From Hymenobacter glacieicola (lineage in GTDB: Bacteria; Bacteroidota; Bacteroidia; Cytophagales; Hymenobacteraceae), in assembly GCF_014640315.1 (NCBI RefSeq), contig NZ_BMGS01000006.1:248001-312000 (forward strand): DNA of 64,000 nt, in the 5' to 3' direction. Under the pieces are notes generated by a model. It made no database searches. It was not told the origin of the DNA and worked only from the letters and a program-made list of their open reading frames with translations. Of the stretch, positions 63,648-64,000 are shown piece after piece (the stretch's first letter is position 1; each line of letters starts with the position of its first letter). The position numbers and the translations under genes were made by a program.

Positions 63648-64000
63648 CTAGGCTTCCTTGATCAGGCCATTTTCCATGGCGTATTTGATAAGCGACGCTG
63701 TATTTTTTACCTGGGTTTTCTCGATGATATTCTGGCGGTGCGTTTCAATGGTGCGCTTGCTGGTGAAAAGCTTGTCGGCTATTTCGTTGGTGGTGAGTCC
63801 TTCGGCAATCAGCTGCAACACCTCCCGCTCCCGGTTCGATAAGTCGCCGGGCTTTTTCAAATGCTCATCACCGAAATTGCCCGTCTGGTTGAGCACTTTC
63901 CGCAGCATAAACAAGCCTAGCTTACTGCACAAGTAGGATTTGCCAGCCGCTACGGCATGCAGGGCAGCCACAATTTCCGACTTATCCGCATTTTTCAGCA
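63648..64000 (-). CDS. LuxR/NarL-type response regulator (5' end outside window)
   Basis: The frame is open to the right edge, so the N-terminal receiver domain is cut off; its last helix (NADKSEIVAALHAVAAGKSYL) is visible. The C-terminal helix-turn-helix is complete: LSNREREVLQLIAEGLTTNEIADKLFTSKRTIETHRQNIIEKTQVKNTASLIKYAMENGLI. It should act as a two-component transcription regulator. Convergent with the cyanophycinase gene. Confidence 0.93.
   Translation of the reverse strand, partial: LKNADKSEIVAALHAVAAGKSYLCSKLGLFMLRKVLNQTGNFGDEHLKKPGDLSNREREVLQLIAEGLTTNEIADKLFTSKRTIETHRQNIIEKTQVKNTASLIKYAMENGLIKEA

Overview
The window is a GC-rich bacterial chromosome segment with the hallmarks of Bacteroidota: a SusC/SusD pair, type IX secretion C-terminal domains, DUF5916 and 3-keto-disaccharide-hydrolase (DUF1080) proteins, and start codons without strong Shine-Dalgarno sequences. 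The high GC content, the gene set and the short inverted repeats between genes suggest Hymenobacter or a close Cytophagales relative. That genus call is an inference and was not checked by search. No rRNA, tRNA, CRISPR array, transposase or prophage gene was seen.

Region 1 (1-12 kb, all minus strand) carries the end of a cupin isomerase, a LacI-type regulator, a small KaiB-like protein and a run of genes that looks like an oxidative 3-keto-glycoside pathway. That run is a GMC flavoprotein oxidoreductase with its Tat-type small subunit, a lipoprotein cytochrome c, a Gfo/Idh/MocA dehydrogenase, three sugar-isomerase-like TIM barrels, a DUF1080 protein and an MFS permease. Region 2 (12-18 kb) holds a DUF2383 stress-type protein, a three-subunit periplasmic molybdenum aldehyde oxidase of PaoABC type and 3-methyladenine DNA glycosylase I.

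Region 3 (18-51 kb) is a large L-arabinose/arabinan utilisation locus. Four transcription blocks run on the minus strand: galM-araB-araD-araA-sodium symporter-GH43-GH27-GH127; susC-susD-GH43-GH43; tkt-tal; and GH51-GH43-GH43. Divergent from them is a LacI-type regulator, called AraR here. Eight copies of a 16-bp near-palindrome, ACACAAwCGwTTGTGT, sit before galM, susC (two), tkt, GH51 and the regulator itself, and over the start of one GH43 gene. They outline a local AraR regulon. Two GH43 enzymes carry ricin-type lectin domains and T9SS tails, one GH43 is a lipoprotein, and the rest look periplasmic. The proposed flow is that surface GH43 enzymes cut arabinan, SusCD imports the oligomers, periplasmic GH51/GH43/GH127/GH27 release arabinose, the symporter imports it, AraA/AraB/AraD make xylulose 5-phosphate, and transketolase and transaldolase pass it into central metabolism.

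Region 4 (51-64 kb) holds an exonuclease overlapping a cNMP/CBS/DUF294 nucleotidyltransferase, a group of small STAS/SpoIIAA-like and unknown proteins, a DUF5916 protein, and an ECF sigma-anti-sigma-DUF4097-DUF4097 operon. It ends with a DUF892 ferritin-like protein, a cyanophycinase and the end of a LuxR-type response regulator.

Two related families of inverted repeats fall almost only in gaps between co-directional genes. Several strong hairpins also lie between genes that otherwise look like one operon.
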